Of a DNA stretch of 64,000 bases, positions 34,039-43,476 are shown piece by piece. Position numbers and translations under genes: made by a program. This stretch comes from Actinomadura flavalba DSM 45200 (lineage in GTDB: Bacteria > Actinomycetota > Actinomycetes > Streptosporangiales > Streptosporangiaceae). The notes under the pieces are model-generated. The model had not been told where the DNA came from. It saw only the letters and a program-made list of their open reading frames with translations, and made no database searches. Numbering within the stretch: position 1 is the stretch's first letter; each line of letters opens with the position of its first letter. The DNA lies in assembly GCF_000374305.1 (NCBI RefSeq), contig NZ_KB894096.1, positions 186,001-250,000 of the forward strand, in the 5' to 3' direction.

Positions 34039-36237
34039 TCAGCGGGGCTCCACCAGCACCCGCTCGGGCGCGCGGGTCAGCAACCCCGTCTCCACCGGGA
34101 CGAAGCCCTCGGCGTAGCCGAACTCCGGCAGCGTCTCCAGCAGGATGCGCACCCCGATCTCCGCCTCCATCCGGGCGAGCTGCGACCCCAGACAGAAGTG
34201 GCGGCCCGCGCCGAACGCCAGATGGGTCGCCGCGCCGGTGAACTCGCGGTCCACCGACGCCGGACGGAACGGGTCGAACCGGTCGGGGTCCGCGAACCGC
34301 GCCGGGTCGCGGTTGGCCGCGCCGATCAGGCACGCCACCGTCGCCCCGTCCGGCACGCGTCCCGACGGCAGGTCCACCGCCCCGTCGGCCTGCCGCAGGA
34401 TCACGTGCACCGGCGGGTTGCGGCGCAGCGACTCGGCCCACACCGGCGCGATCAGGTCCGCGTCCGCCCGCACGGCCGCCAGCAGCCCGGGATCGTCCAG
34501 CAGGTTGGTCAGCATCGACGCCATCGCCCGGTCGGTCGTCTCGCCGCCCGCGCCCAGCAGCGCCCCGCAGAACCCCATGATCATGTCGTCGGGCAGCGGC
34601 GCGCCGTCCACCTCCACCGAGCACAGCACCGACAGCAGGTCGTCGGCCGGACATCGCCGCCGCGCCGCCACGAACGGTTCCAGGTAGGCGTACAGCTCGT
34701 CGCGCGACGAGAGCCCCCGCGCCAGCGTCGCCGGGTCCTGCCGGTAGTTGCCCAGGTAGGAGAAGCCCGCCCGGTACCAGTCCTGGAACAGCGGCGCGTC
34801 CCGCGCGGGCAGCCCCAGCGCCTCCACCACAACGTTGATCGGCAGGTGGTGGCAGAAGCCCTCCACCAGGTCGGCCCGGCCGTGCTCGCGCAGCCGCGCG
34901 GCGACGCCCGCCGCCAGCCGCCGCGCCGTCGACTCGATCGACGCCGTCAGCCGCGCCAGCGCCCGCCCCCGGAACGCCGGCGTCAGGAACGCCCGGTGCG
35001 CGGTGTGCTCGCGGCCCTCCATCTGCATGACCGTGACGCCGAACATCGGGGCGAGCTGCCAGCCGTAGTTGCGCGGCGTCAGCCGGGGCTCGGTCAGCGC
35101 CGCGCGCACGTCGGCGTGGCGGCTGACGAGCCAGGCGTCCAGCGGCTCGTCGCGCACCACCGGGAACTCCTCGCGCAGCCGCGCGTACAGCGGATACGGG
35201 TCGCGCTCGAACGCCGGCCACAGCAGGCTCGGCGGCGTGCGGCGCGTGTCGACGTCGGCCGCCGCCTGCCAGTGGTAGCGCGGCACCGACCGGTGCCAGT
35301 CCAGCGACGCGCGCAGCACCCCCGCCAGCCGCGCCGCGTAGTGGGCGTCGGCGCCCGGCGCGGCGCGCTCGAAGTCCGCGACGCGGCCCGCCAGCATCGC
35401 GTGCGCGAGGTCGACCGCGTCCTGCCAGGAACCCCCGCGCTCGTCGCGCAGCAGGCACACCAGGTTGGCGGGCTCACCGAACGCCAGGTCCTTCTCCAGC
35501 GAGTACACGTCGTTGGTCCAGGCCAGCACGTCGGCGGCGGCCTCGCGCAGCTCCGCCGGACGGGCCCCCGCCGCCACGACGTGGTCGTCGGCGGCCTCCA
35601 TCAGCGCGAAGAACAGCTCGGCGCCGAACAGGTCGCGGCGCTCGCGGACGTACCCCTGCACGTCCATCGTCTTGCACTCGTCGCGGCGGTGCACCAGGTC
35701 GCACTGCGCCCACAGGTGGCGGGCCAGCGCCGCCGCGAATCGGTCCTGCCACGCCTGGCCCGCCAGCGCGGCCGTGCGCGGCCACAGGTCACCGGCGAGC
35801 GCGCGCAGCATCGGCTCCTCGCCCAGGCCGCCGTGCGGGACCTCGGTGCCGCGCACCACCGCCAGCACCCGCTCGGTGAACCGGACCAGCGTCCCGTCGG
35901 TGGCCCACGGGCCGTCGTCGATGCGGTCGTCCAGCAGCAGGATCCACACGAACCAGTCCATCGCGACGGCCGCGCGGGCCGCCGGGGCGGTGCCGGTCAG
36001 CGCCAGCCCCAGCTCCAGGTTGCGGCCGGTGGACAGCCGCTCGTGGCCGCGCGGACCCAGGACGCCGTGCTCCAGCGCCCGGTCGCAGGCTCCGGCGCGC
36101 AGCGCGGCGGCGTCGGGCCGGGACGGCGGGGGAGCGAAGGGCAGGGTCAGGTCCGGCAGCCGGAAGGCGGCCGGACACCCGGCGTCGGCTTCGGTGAACG
36201 GGGACGGGGCGTCGTGCGTCGTATCGATGGGGGTCAC
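34039..36237 (-). CDS. terpene synthase-cytochrome P450 fusion protein
   Basis: A 732-aa single polypeptide with two enzymes. Residues ~20-330 are a class I terpene synthase: LLLDDRIDD (DDxxD at 103-107), the NSE triad NDVYSLEKD (Asn242, Ser246, Asp250) and the RY pair at 320-321. Residues ~338-732 are a complete cytochrome P450: I-helix LLGAGGETTD, ESLRRNP (ExxR), PDRFDPFRP and the heme loop FGAGRHFCLG with Cys682. All catalytic signatures are intact in both halves. The synthase should cyclise a prenyl diphosphate (probably FPP) and the P450 oxidise the product. GTG start at 36237 with GAGG 5 nt upstream. No prenyl transferase, ferredoxin or reductase gene is adjacent. Confidence 0.92.
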   Translation of the reverse strand: MTPIDTTHDAPSPFTEADAGCPAAFRLPDLTLPFAPPPSRPDAAALRAGACDRALEHGVLGPRGHERLSTGRNLELGLALTGTAPAARAAVAMDWFVWILLLDDRIDDGPWATDGTLVRFTERVLAVVRGTEVPHGGLGEEPMLRALAGDLWPRTAALAGQAWQDRFAAALARHLWAQCDLVHRRDECKTMDVQGYVRERRDLFGAELFFALMEAADDHVVAAGARPAELREAAADVLAWTNDVYSLEKDLAFGEPANLVCLLRDERGGSWQDAVDLAHAMLAGRVADFERAAPGADAHYAARLAGVLRASLDWHRSVPRYHWQAAADVDTRRTPPSLLWPAFERDPYPLYARLREEFPVVRDEPLDAWLVSRHADVRAALTEPRLTPRNYGWQLAPMFGVTVMQMEGREHTAHRAFLTPAFRGRALARLTASIESTARRLAAGVAARLREHGRADLVEGFCHHLPINVVVEALGLPARDAPLFQDWYRAGFSYLGNYRQDPATLARGLSSRDELYAYLEPFVAARRRCPADDLLSVLCSVEVDGAPLPDDMIMGFCGALLGAGGETTDRAMASMLTNLLDDPGLLAAVRADADLIAPVWAESLRRNPPVHVILRQADGAVDLPSGRVPDGATVACLIGAANRDPARFADPDRFDPFRPASVDREFTGAATHLAFGAGRHFCLGSQLARMEAEIGVRILLETLPEFGYAEGFVPVETGLLTRAPERVLVEPR

Positions 36238-36268
36238 GGCACCTCGTCCCGGTCGATCGGGAGCGGCG

Positions 36269-36278
36269 GAAACGTTTC
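36269..36278. promoter_or_regulatory. 10-bp palindrome upstream of the fusion gene
   Basis: GAAACGTTTC, about 32-41 bp before the GTG of the terpene synthase-P450 gene. The shape recalls LacI-type operators, but no LacI gene is nearby. It may be chance. Confidence 0.3.
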
Positions 36279-36464
36279 GGTCATGCCGCGGGGCATGGCC
36301 ACCTCCGGGGATAGGGTTCGCGTTCGTGCTCCGCAATCTGCGCCATCGCCACGCGCTACGGCGCGCGCCGCGCCCGCGTTGGACCGGGCTTTACCCTCGG
36401 ACCCGCGCCGTCTCGCATCCTGACACGCGAGTTTCGGACGCCCGAAAATTCGGGACGGCTGTGA

Positions 36465-37907
36465 TCAGGGACTGCGGACCGGGACGGTCGCGTCCGCCGG
36501 GTCCGGGCGCCCCGGACGGCCCCGCACCGGAATCGCCGGGATCAGCGCCGCCGCCAGCAGCGCGGCGCCCGCGCCGATGAGCAGCCCCACGCGGATGCCG
36601 TCGCGCGAGGGGACGTCCACCGCGCCGAGCGGGACCGTCAGCCGGGCCAGCGCCACGGCGAGCACAGCGCTGGACAGCGACATCCCGACCGTCCGCGCCA
36701 GCGAGTTCAGCCCGTTGGCCGACGCGGTCTCCGCCGGCGGCACCGCCCCCATGATCAGCGCGGGCATCGCCGCGTACGCCAGCCCGACGCCGCCGCTGAT
36801 CACCGCGGAGAACACCAGCAGCCCCCACGGCGAACCCATGAGCGGCAGGCCGAGCAGGTATCCGGCCGCGATCGTCAGCGCCCCGGCCAGCAACGTGGTG
36901 CGCGGGCCGCGCGCCCGCGACAGCCGCGCGGCGGGCGGGGCCGTCACCATCATCATCAGGCCGCCCGGCGCCATCCACAGCCCGGCCTCCACCATGGACA
37001 GCCCGTGCCCGTACCCCGTCGCGGCCGGGAGCTGGAGGACCTGCGGCGCCAGCAGCGACAGCGCGTACATCGCGAACCCGACCAGGACGGACGCCAGGTT
37101 CGTCACCAGCACCTGGCGGCGCGCGCTGGTGCGCAGGTCGATCAGCGGCGCGTCCGTGCGCAGCTCCCACCACGCCCACACGGCGAACACGGCGGCGGCG
37201 CCACCGGCCAGGCCGAGCGTGCGCGGGCTCGTCCAGCCCCAGTCGCCGCCCTTGGAGACCACCAGCAGGAACGCCGGGAGGGCCGCCAGCAGCCCGGCGG
37301 TGCCCGGGACGTCGAACCGCGCGGGCACGGCCCGCGCCGGCGAGGCGGGCACCACGGCCCGGACGAGCACCGCCATCAGCGCGCCCAGCCCCGCCGCCGC
37401 CCAGAACAGCGCCCGCCACCCGGCGTGCTGCGCCAGCAGCGCCGCCAGCGGCAGCCCGAGCGCGCCGCCCACGCCCAGCGACGAGCTCATCAGCCCCACC
37501 GCCGGGCCCAGCCGCTCGGGCGGCAGCGCGTCCCGCATCGCGCTGATCCCGAGCGCGATCACCGGCAGGCCGAGACCCTGCAACGCCCGTCCGGCCACGA
37601 CCGGCACCAGCGACCCCGACAGCGCGCACACCGCCGAGCCCGCCGCCATCGCCGTCAGGCACGCCAGCAGCATCCGCCGCTTGCCGTACAGGTCGCCGAG
37701 GCGGCCTGCGACGGGCGTGGCGACCGCGCCCGCCAGCAGCGTCGCGGTGATCGCCCATGACGCGTTCGCCGCGCCGGTGCCCAAGATCCGGGGGAGGTCG
37801 GGGATCAGCGGGACGATCAGTGTCATCATCAGCGACACGACGATGCCCGCGCCCGCGAGCACGGCCACGACGGCGCCGCCGCGCGCGGCGGGCTGGGATG
37901 CGCTCAC
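36465..37907 (-). CDS. MFS transporter, DHA2-type drug exporter
   Basis: A 480-aa transporter with about 14 transmembrane helices. Motif A is GRLGDLYGKRRMLL between helices 2 and 3, and RALQGLGLPVIALGISAM matches motif B/C. It lies in the DHA2 branch of proton-coupled exporters. The start GTG at 37907 has GGAGC upstream. The divergent MarR gene (start 38007) is 99 bp away and is the likely repressor. Downstream on the same strand comes the terpene synthase-P450 gene after 227 bp, so the exporter could also serve its product, though nothing in the sequence proves that. Confidence 0.88.
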   Translation of the reverse strand: MSASQPAARGGAVVAVLAGAGIVVSLMMTLIVPLIPDLPRILGTGAANASWAITATLLAGAVATPVAGRLGDLYGKRRMLLACLTAMAAGSAVCALSGSLVPVVAGRALQGLGLPVIALGISAMRDALPPERLGPAVGLMSSSLGVGGALGLPLAALLAQHAGWRALFWAAAGLGALMAVLVRAVVPASPARAVPARFDVPGTAGLLAALPAFLLVVSKGGDWGWTSPRTLGLAGGAAAVFAVWAWWELRTDAPLIDLRTSARRQVLVTNLASVLVGFAMYALSLLAPQVLQLPAATGYGHGLSMVEAGLWMAPGGLMMMVTAPPAARLSRARGPRTTLLAGALTIAAGYLLGLPLMGSPWGLLVFSAVISGGVGLAYAAMPALIMGAVPPAETASANGLNSLARTVGMSLSSAVLAVALARLTVPLGAVDVPSRDGIRVGLLIGAGAALLAAALIPAIPVRGRPGRPDPADATVPVRSP

Positions 37908-37952
37908 GACGCTCCGTTCGGGGGACGGCGCCTGTACCGTGCGTGCTACACA

Positions 37953-37962
37953 ATGCGTGCAT
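37953..37962. promoter_or_regulatory. candidate MarR operator between MFS and MarR genes
   Basis: ATGCGTGCAT (ATGC-GT-GCAT dyad) in the 99-bp divergent gap; a second TGCGTGC occurs about 15 bp upstream. Position suits control of both genes. Confidence 0.35.
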
Positions 37963-38006
37963 CCTACATAGCCGGGATGCGGGCCGAACGGCGGAAAGGA
38001 CCCTTC

Positions 38007-38480
38007 ATGCAGGACCCGCTGAGCACGCTCGAACGCGAGCTGATGCTGCTCGGCCGGCACGCCGCCATCGGCGCCGTCCGCGACGGCGCGTCCACCGGAC
38101 GCCTGGAGCGCAGCGCCTACCTGCTGCTGCGCCGCATCGACGCCGAGGGCCCGCTGACGATCGGGCAGCTCGCCGCCGCGTTCGGGCTGGACGTCTCCAC
38201 CGTCAACCGGCAGACCGCCGCGATGCTGCGCTCCGGCGTCGTCGAGCGCATCCCCGACCCCGACGGCGGCATGGCCCGCAAGTTCCGGATCACCGCCGAG
38301 GGCGCCCGCCGCCTGGACCGGGACCGGCAGTGGGCGATGGGCGGCCTGTCCCGGGTGCTGTCGGGCTGGGACGCCGCCGACGTCACCGATCTCACCCGCC
38401 TGCTCACCCTCCTCAACACCAGCATCGAGGACCGGGAGGGCCGCCCCTGGCCCCGCGACGACGAGCACGCCCGCTCCTGA
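38007..38480 (+). CDS. MarR-family transcriptional regulator
   Basis: A 157-aa winged-helix protein. LLLRRIDAEGPLTIGQLAAAFGLDVSTVNRQTAAMLRSGVVER is the helix-turn-helix core, followed by the beta wing around PDPDGGMARKFRITAEG; helices at both ends would form the dimer interface. The start ATG at 38007 has GGAAAGGA 7 nt upstream. It diverges from the DHA2 exporter gene, the usual arrangement for a ligand-released repressor of an efflux pump. Its stop is 6 nt from the stop of the convergent monooxygenase gene. Confidence 0.88.
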   Translation: MQDPLSTLERELMLLGRHAAIGAVRDGASTGRLERSAYLLLRRIDAEGPLTIGQLAAAFGLDVSTVNRQTAAMLRSGVVERIPDPDGGMARKFRITAEGARRLDRDRQWAMGGLSRVLSGWDAADVTDLTRLLTLLNTSIEDREGRPWPRDDEHARS

Positions 38481-38486
38481 CGCGGG

Positions 38487-39971
<1,485 letters not shown>

Positions 39972-40025
39972 TCAGTCGCCCGACCGTGACGGGACGGGGA
40001 GCACCCACGGCGCTACAGCGTTCAT
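39972..40025 (-). CDS. 17-aa leader peptide ORF upstream of the monooxygenase
   Basis: An ATG at 40025 behind a textbook GAGGAGG (8-nt spacing) opens a 17-codon ORF, MNAVAPWVLPVPSRSGD, ending in TGA at 39972-39974. It contains GTA and TCA codons, which are rare in this DNA. Between its stop and the monooxygenase ATG (54 nt) lies a hairpin formed by GGGAGCGCCC and GGGCTTTCCC whose 3' side abuts the next ribosome site. The layout is that of a ribosome-stalling leader controlling an antibiotic-resistance gene, which is inference. Confidence 0.6.
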   Translation of the reverse strand: MNAVAPWVLPVPSRSGD

Positions 40026-40097
40026 GGGACTCACCTCCTCGGGCGGGGTCGCGGCCGTCCGCAAGGTACAAGGCCGGGCGTCGCCGCGTCCAGCGCT

Positions 40098-40703
40098 TTA
40101 TCCGCGCAGCCCGTTCAGGACCGTGTCCACCAGGCGGTCGGCGTAGGCGTGGTCCAGGGGGCCGGTGCGTTCGAGCCAGCGGTTGCGCAGCGTGCCCCAC
40201 AGGATCTCCACGGCCAGGTCGAGATCGAGGTCGGCGGGCAGTTCGCCCGCGCGCTGCGCGCTGCGCAGGCGGGCGCGCTTCAGCTCGCGCATCGGGGCGT
40301 CCAGCCGTTCGGCGTAGGTCGCGGCGAGGGCGGGGTCGAGCAGGATCTCGGTGGTGAGCGCGCGCATCGGCTCGCTCATGGCCGGGTCGTTCAGCTCGTC
40401 GACGGTGGCGTGCAGGACGAGCTTGAGGTCGGCGGCCAGGTCGCCGGTGTCGGGCAGGGACGCGTCCGCGCCCTCGGAGCCTGCGGCGAGCAGGAGGAAA
40501 GCGTCGAACAGCACGGCGCCCTTGGACGGCCACCAGCGGTAGATCGTCTGCTTGCCGACGCCCGCGCGGGCGGCGATGCCCTCGATGCTGAGCCTCCCGT
40601 AGCCGACCTCGCCGACCAGCTCGAACGCGGCCGTCAGGATGGCGCGGCGCGAGGACTCGCGGCGGCGGGTGGCGTCGGGGGCCTTGCGGCTCTGCGTCGT
40701 CAT
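40098..40703 (-). CDS. TetR-family regulator of the ABC-F/monooxygenase locus
   Basis: A 201-aa TetR repressor. The helix-turn-helix (about 20-65) reads AILTAAFELVGEVGYGRLSIEG and AARAGVGKQTIYRWWPSKGAVLFDAF across its helices; the C-terminal domain is helical, as expected for ligand binding and dimerisation. The start ATG at 40703 has no strong ribosome site. Between it and the divergent ABC-F gene are two near-identical 17-bp operators, so it is probably autoregulated and controls ABC-F. The Rox-like monooxygenase lies downstream on the same strand and may be in the same regulon. Confidence 0.88.
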   Translation of the reverse strand: MTTQSRKAPDATRRRESSRRAILTAAFELVGEVGYGRLSIEGIAARAGVGKQTIYRWWPSKGAVLFDAFLLLAAGSEGADASLPDTGDLAADLKLVLHATVDELNDPAMSEPMRALTTEILLDPALAATYAERLDAPMRELKRARLRSAQRAGELPADLDLDLAVEILWGTLRNRWLERTGPLDHAYADRLVDTVLNGLRG

Positions 40704-40727
40704 GGCGGCGATCCTATCCGAACAAGA

Positions 40728-40744
40728 CGAGACGGACCGTCTTG
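40728..40744. promoter_or_regulatory. TetR operator 1
   Basis: CGAGACGGACCGTCTTG, an inverted repeat (7-3-7) that is 15/17 identical to the second site at 40783. It overlaps the TTGACA -35 hexamer at 40742-40747 of the promoter reading toward ABC-F. Confidence 0.75.
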
Positions 40745-40770
40745 ACAAGTCGCCACGGATGATGCAGAGT
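40742..40770 (+). promoter_or_regulatory. candidate promoter of the ABC-F gene
   Basis: TTGACA at 40742-40747, a 17-nt spacer, then CAGAGT at 40765-40770 as a weak -10. It is flanked by the two TetR operators, and leaves a 5' leader of more than 150 nt before the GTG at 40943. Confidence 0.5.
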
Positions 40771-40782
40771 GGGGCCCGTTCG

Positions 40783-40799
40783 CGAGACGGATCGTCTCG
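40783..40799. promoter_or_regulatory. TetR operator 2
   Basis: CGAGACGGATCGTCTCG is a perfect 7-3-7 inverted repeat centred 55 bp from operator 1, just downstream of the predicted start of ABC-F transcription. Confidence 0.8.
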
Positions 40800-40942
40800 T
40801 TGGTCGACGAAAGGGCACTCCCATACAGCTTCCGGCATCCCCTCCTCAGCCCCGCCGCACCCCGTTCCGCGCGGGCGGCGTGCACGCGGACCCGTCATCG
40901 CTCCGAACCGATCGGCCCGGCCGAGACAAGGGGGACAGCTCT

Positions 40943-42583
40943 GTGCGCACCTCACAACTCGCACTCCACGACCTCACCAAGCGCTACGACGACCGGCTCG
41001 TCCTGAACCGCGTGACCTGCACCGTCCGTCCCGGCGAGAAGGTCGGCGTCATCGGTGACAACGGCTCGGGCAAGAGCACGCTGCTCCGCGTCCTGGCGGG
41101 CGTCGAGGGCTTCGACTCCGGTGAGCGGACGGTCGTCGCGGACGGCGGCGTCGGCCACCTGGCGCAGGCGCTGCCGCTTCCGCTCGACGCGACCGTCCAG
41201 GACGCCGTCGACCTCGCGCTGGCCGACCTGCGCGCGATCGAGACCGCGCTGCGCCGCGCCGAAGCCGTCCTCGCCACGGCGACCGGCGCGGCCCTGGACG
41301 CCGCGCAGGCCGGGTACGCCGCGCTCGTGGAGCGCTACGAGGCCCGGGGCGGCTACGAGGCGGAGACGCGGGTCGGCATCGCGCTGCACGGACTGGGCCT
41401 GCCGCACCTGGACCCCGCCCGGCGGCTGGGCACCCTGTCCGGCGGCGAACGTTCCCGGCTCGCGCTGGCCGCGACGCTGGCCGCCGACCCCGAGCTGCTT
41501 CTGCTGGACGAACCCACCAACGACCTGGACGACCAGGCCGTCGCCTGGCTGGAGGAACGCCTGCGCCGCCACCGGGGCACGGTCGTCGCCGTGACCCACG
41601 ACCGGGTGTTCCTCGAACGGTTCACCACCACGATCCTGGAGGTCGACGCGGGCACGATCACCCGCTACGGCGACGGCTACGACGGCTACCGGACCGCCAA
41701 GGCCGCCGAACGCCGGCGGCGGCTCCGCGAACACGCCGAATGGAAGGACGAGCTGGCCCGCAACCGGCGGCTCGCCGCCGCCAACGTCGCCCGGCTGGAC
41801 GCCATCCCCCGCAAGGTCCCGCTGAGCGTCTTCGGGCACGGCGGCTTCCGGGCTCGGGGGCGCGGGCACGGCGCGATGGTACGGATTCGCAACGCCAAGG
41901 AACGCGCCGAACGCCTCACCGCCGCGCCCGTGGCACCGCCCGCCGACCCGCTCGTCCTCACCGCCGACCTGCGCGGCGGCGGCGTGGCCGGGACCGGACC
42001 GGCCGCCGAGCTGACGGGCGTGTCCGTCGGGGACCGCCTCCAGGTGGGCTCGCTGCGCATCCGGCCCGGCGAACGGCTCCTGGTCACCGGCCCCAACGGC
42101 GCCGGGAAGAGCACGCTCATGCGCGTGCTGGCCGGGGAGCTGCGCCCGGACGGCGGCGCGGTGCGCGTCGCCGGGCGCGTCGGCCACCTGCGCCAGGACG
42201 AGACGCCCTGGCCTCCCGGCTGCACCGTCCTGGAAGCGTTCGCGCAAGGCCGCGACGGCGACCCGGAGGACCACGCCGACGCGCTGCTCGCCCTCGGCCT
42301 GTTCGAGGCGGCCGAACTGCGGCTGCGCGTCGGCGTCCTGTCCTACGGGCAGCGGCGCCGGATCGAACTGGCCCGGCTGGTCGCGGAGCCGGTGGACCTG
42401 CTCCTGCTGGACGAGCCCACCAACCACCTCGCGCCCGCCCTCGTTGAGGAACTGGAGGACGCCCTGACCGACTACCCGGGCGCGCTGGCGATCGTTACGC
42501 ACGACCGCCGGATGCGCGCCCGCTTCACCGGATCGCACCTGGTCCTGCGCGACGGCCGGGTGGCCGAGTACGCGGCCGCGTGA
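40943..42583 (+). CDS. ABC-F family ribosome-protection protein
   Basis: A 546-aa soluble protein with two ABC ATPase domains and no membrane segment. Domain 1 has GDNGSGKST, LSGGERSRLALA and LLLLDEPTNDLD. Domain 2 has GPNGAGKST, the altered signature LSYGQRRRIELA, and LLLLDEPTNHL. A charged inter-domain linker (about 240-310, with AERRRRLREHAEWKDELARN) corresponds to the P-site tRNA interaction motif. Antibiotic-resistance ABC-F proteins of actinomycetes (LmrC, OleB and TlrC relatives) dislodge macrolides, lincosamides or pleuromutilins from the ribosome. Inducible control by the divergent TetR is likely. GTG start at 40943 after GGGGGA. Confidence 0.9.
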   Translation: MRTSQLALHDLTKRYDDRLVLNRVTCTVRPGEKVGVIGDNGSGKSTLLRVLAGVEGFDSGERTVVADGGVGHLAQALPLPLDATVQDAVDLALADLRAIETALRRAEAVLATATGAALDAAQAGYAALVERYEARGGYEAETRVGIALHGLGLPHLDPARRLGTLSGGERSRLALAATLAADPELLLLDEPTNDLDDQAVAWLEERLRRHRGTVVAVTHDRVFLERFTTTILEVDAGTITRYGDGYDGYRTAKAAERRRRLREHAEWKDELARNRRLAAANVARLDAIPRKVPLSVFGHGGFRARGRGHGAMVRIRNAKERAERLTAAPVAPPADPLVLTADLRGGGVAGTGPAAELTGVSVGDRLQVGSLRIRPGERLLVTGPNGAGKSTLMRVLAGELRPDGGAVRVAGRVGHLRQDETPWPPGCTVLEAFAQGRDGDPEDHADALLALGLFEAAELRLRVGVLSYGQRRRIELARLVAEPVDLLLLDEPTNHLAPALVEELEDALTDYPGALAIVTHDRRMRARFTGSHLVLRDGRVAEYAAA

Positions 42584-42603
42584 CGCCGCGTGGGCGGCGG
42601 CGC

Positions 42604-43389
42604 TCAGGCGAGCATGCCGCCGTCCACCGGCACGACCGCGCCGGTCACGTAGGAGGCGCGGTCGCTCAGCAGCCACGCCGCCGCCTGCGCGATCTCCAGC
42701 GGGTCGGCGGCGCGGCCCAGCGGCGTCCGCGCGTTGAGCCCGTCGATGACGCCGGGCGACACCGCGTCCCACGCGTGCAGCATCTCGGTCAGCGTCGTGC
42801 CGGGCGCGATCGCGTTGACGCGGATGTTCTCCGGGCCGTAGGTGACGGCGGCCGACGCGGTGAGACTGTTCACCGCCCGCTTCATCGCCGCGTAGGCGGG
42901 GAGTTCGGGGTTGCCCATCAGGCTCCCGACACTGCTGGTGTTGAGGATCGCGCCCGCGCCCGCCGTCGCCCGGATCGCCTTCACCTCGGCGGCCATCGCC
43001 AGCCACGTGCCCTTGAGGTTCACCGCGTAGACGTGGTCGAGGTCGGCTTCCTCGGCCTCGTCCAGCGGCCCCGGCGGGGCGATCGTGGCGCCGTTGTTGA
43101 ACGCGACGTCCAGGCGTCCGTGCAGCTCGACGGCCCGGTCGACGGCGGCGCGGACCGACGCCGCGTCCGCCAGGTCGCAGCGGACGTGGTCGGCGACGCC
43201 GCCCGCCGCGCGGATGTCCTCGGCGACGGACTTCAGCTCGTCCTCGGTGCGGGCCGCGAGCAGGACGCGGGCGCCCTCGCGGGCGAACAGACGTGCGGCG
43301 GCGGCGCCGATGCCGCGCCCGGCGCCGGTGACGAAGGCGACCTTGCCGGCCAGCAGGCCCGCCGTCACCGTGGTGGTTGTCGTGGTCAT
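42604..43389 (-). CDS. short-chain dehydrogenase/reductase (SDR)
   Basis: A 261-aa SDR: VAFVTGAGRGIGAAAA is the cofactor loop, AFNNGATIAPP replaces the usual NNAG with NNGA, and catalysis uses Ser in NTSSVGSLMG and Tyr/Lys in YAAMKRA. The C-terminus is VTGAVVPVDGGMLA. It is probably an NADP-dependent oxidoreductase. The start ATG at 43389 opens a run of six Thr residues. It diverges from an MmyB-type XRE regulator (start 43477); the intervening 87 bp contains a 25-bp dyad, so the regulator likely controls it. Confidence 0.88.
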   Translation of the reverse strand: MTTTTTTVTAGLLAGKVAFVTGAGRGIGAAAARLFAREGARVLLAARTEDELKSVAEDIRAAGGVADHVRCDLADAASVRAAVDRAVELHGRLDVAFNNGATIAPPGPLDEAEEADLDHVYAVNLKGTWLAMAAEVKAIRATAGAGAILNTSSVGSLMGNPELPAYAAMKRAVNSLTASAAVTYGPENIRVNAIAPGTTLTEMLHAWDAVSPGVIDGLNARTPLGRAADPLEIAQAAAWLLSDRASYVTGAVVPVDGGMLA

Positions 43390-43421
43390 GCCGTTCAGCC
43401 TGCTGTGACCGAAGCCTCCGT

Positions 43422-43446
43422 AGCCAGGCACCGCCGGTACCTGGCT
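43422..43446. promoter_or_regulatory. 25-bp dyad, candidate XRE operator
   Basis: AGCCAGGCACC (43422-43432), a 3-nt spacer and GGTACCTGGCT (43436-43446): 10 of 11 positions pair. It sits in the 87-bp gap between the SDR and the divergent XRE gene. Confidence 0.65.
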
Positions 43447-43476
43447 GGGCGGGCGGCGGCCGAGCACACTGGACCC

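Noticed and set aside
34039..37907. A complete terpenoid biosynthetic cluster
   Set aside because: Only the fusion gene and an unlinked-looking exporter are present; no prenyl transferase, ferredoxin or further tailoring enzyme lies nearby.
40826..40942. A leader peptide in the 5' region of the ABC-F gene
   Set aside because: No short ORF with a convincing ribosome site and nearby hairpin was found in the ~140-nt leader, unlike upstream of the monooxygenase.
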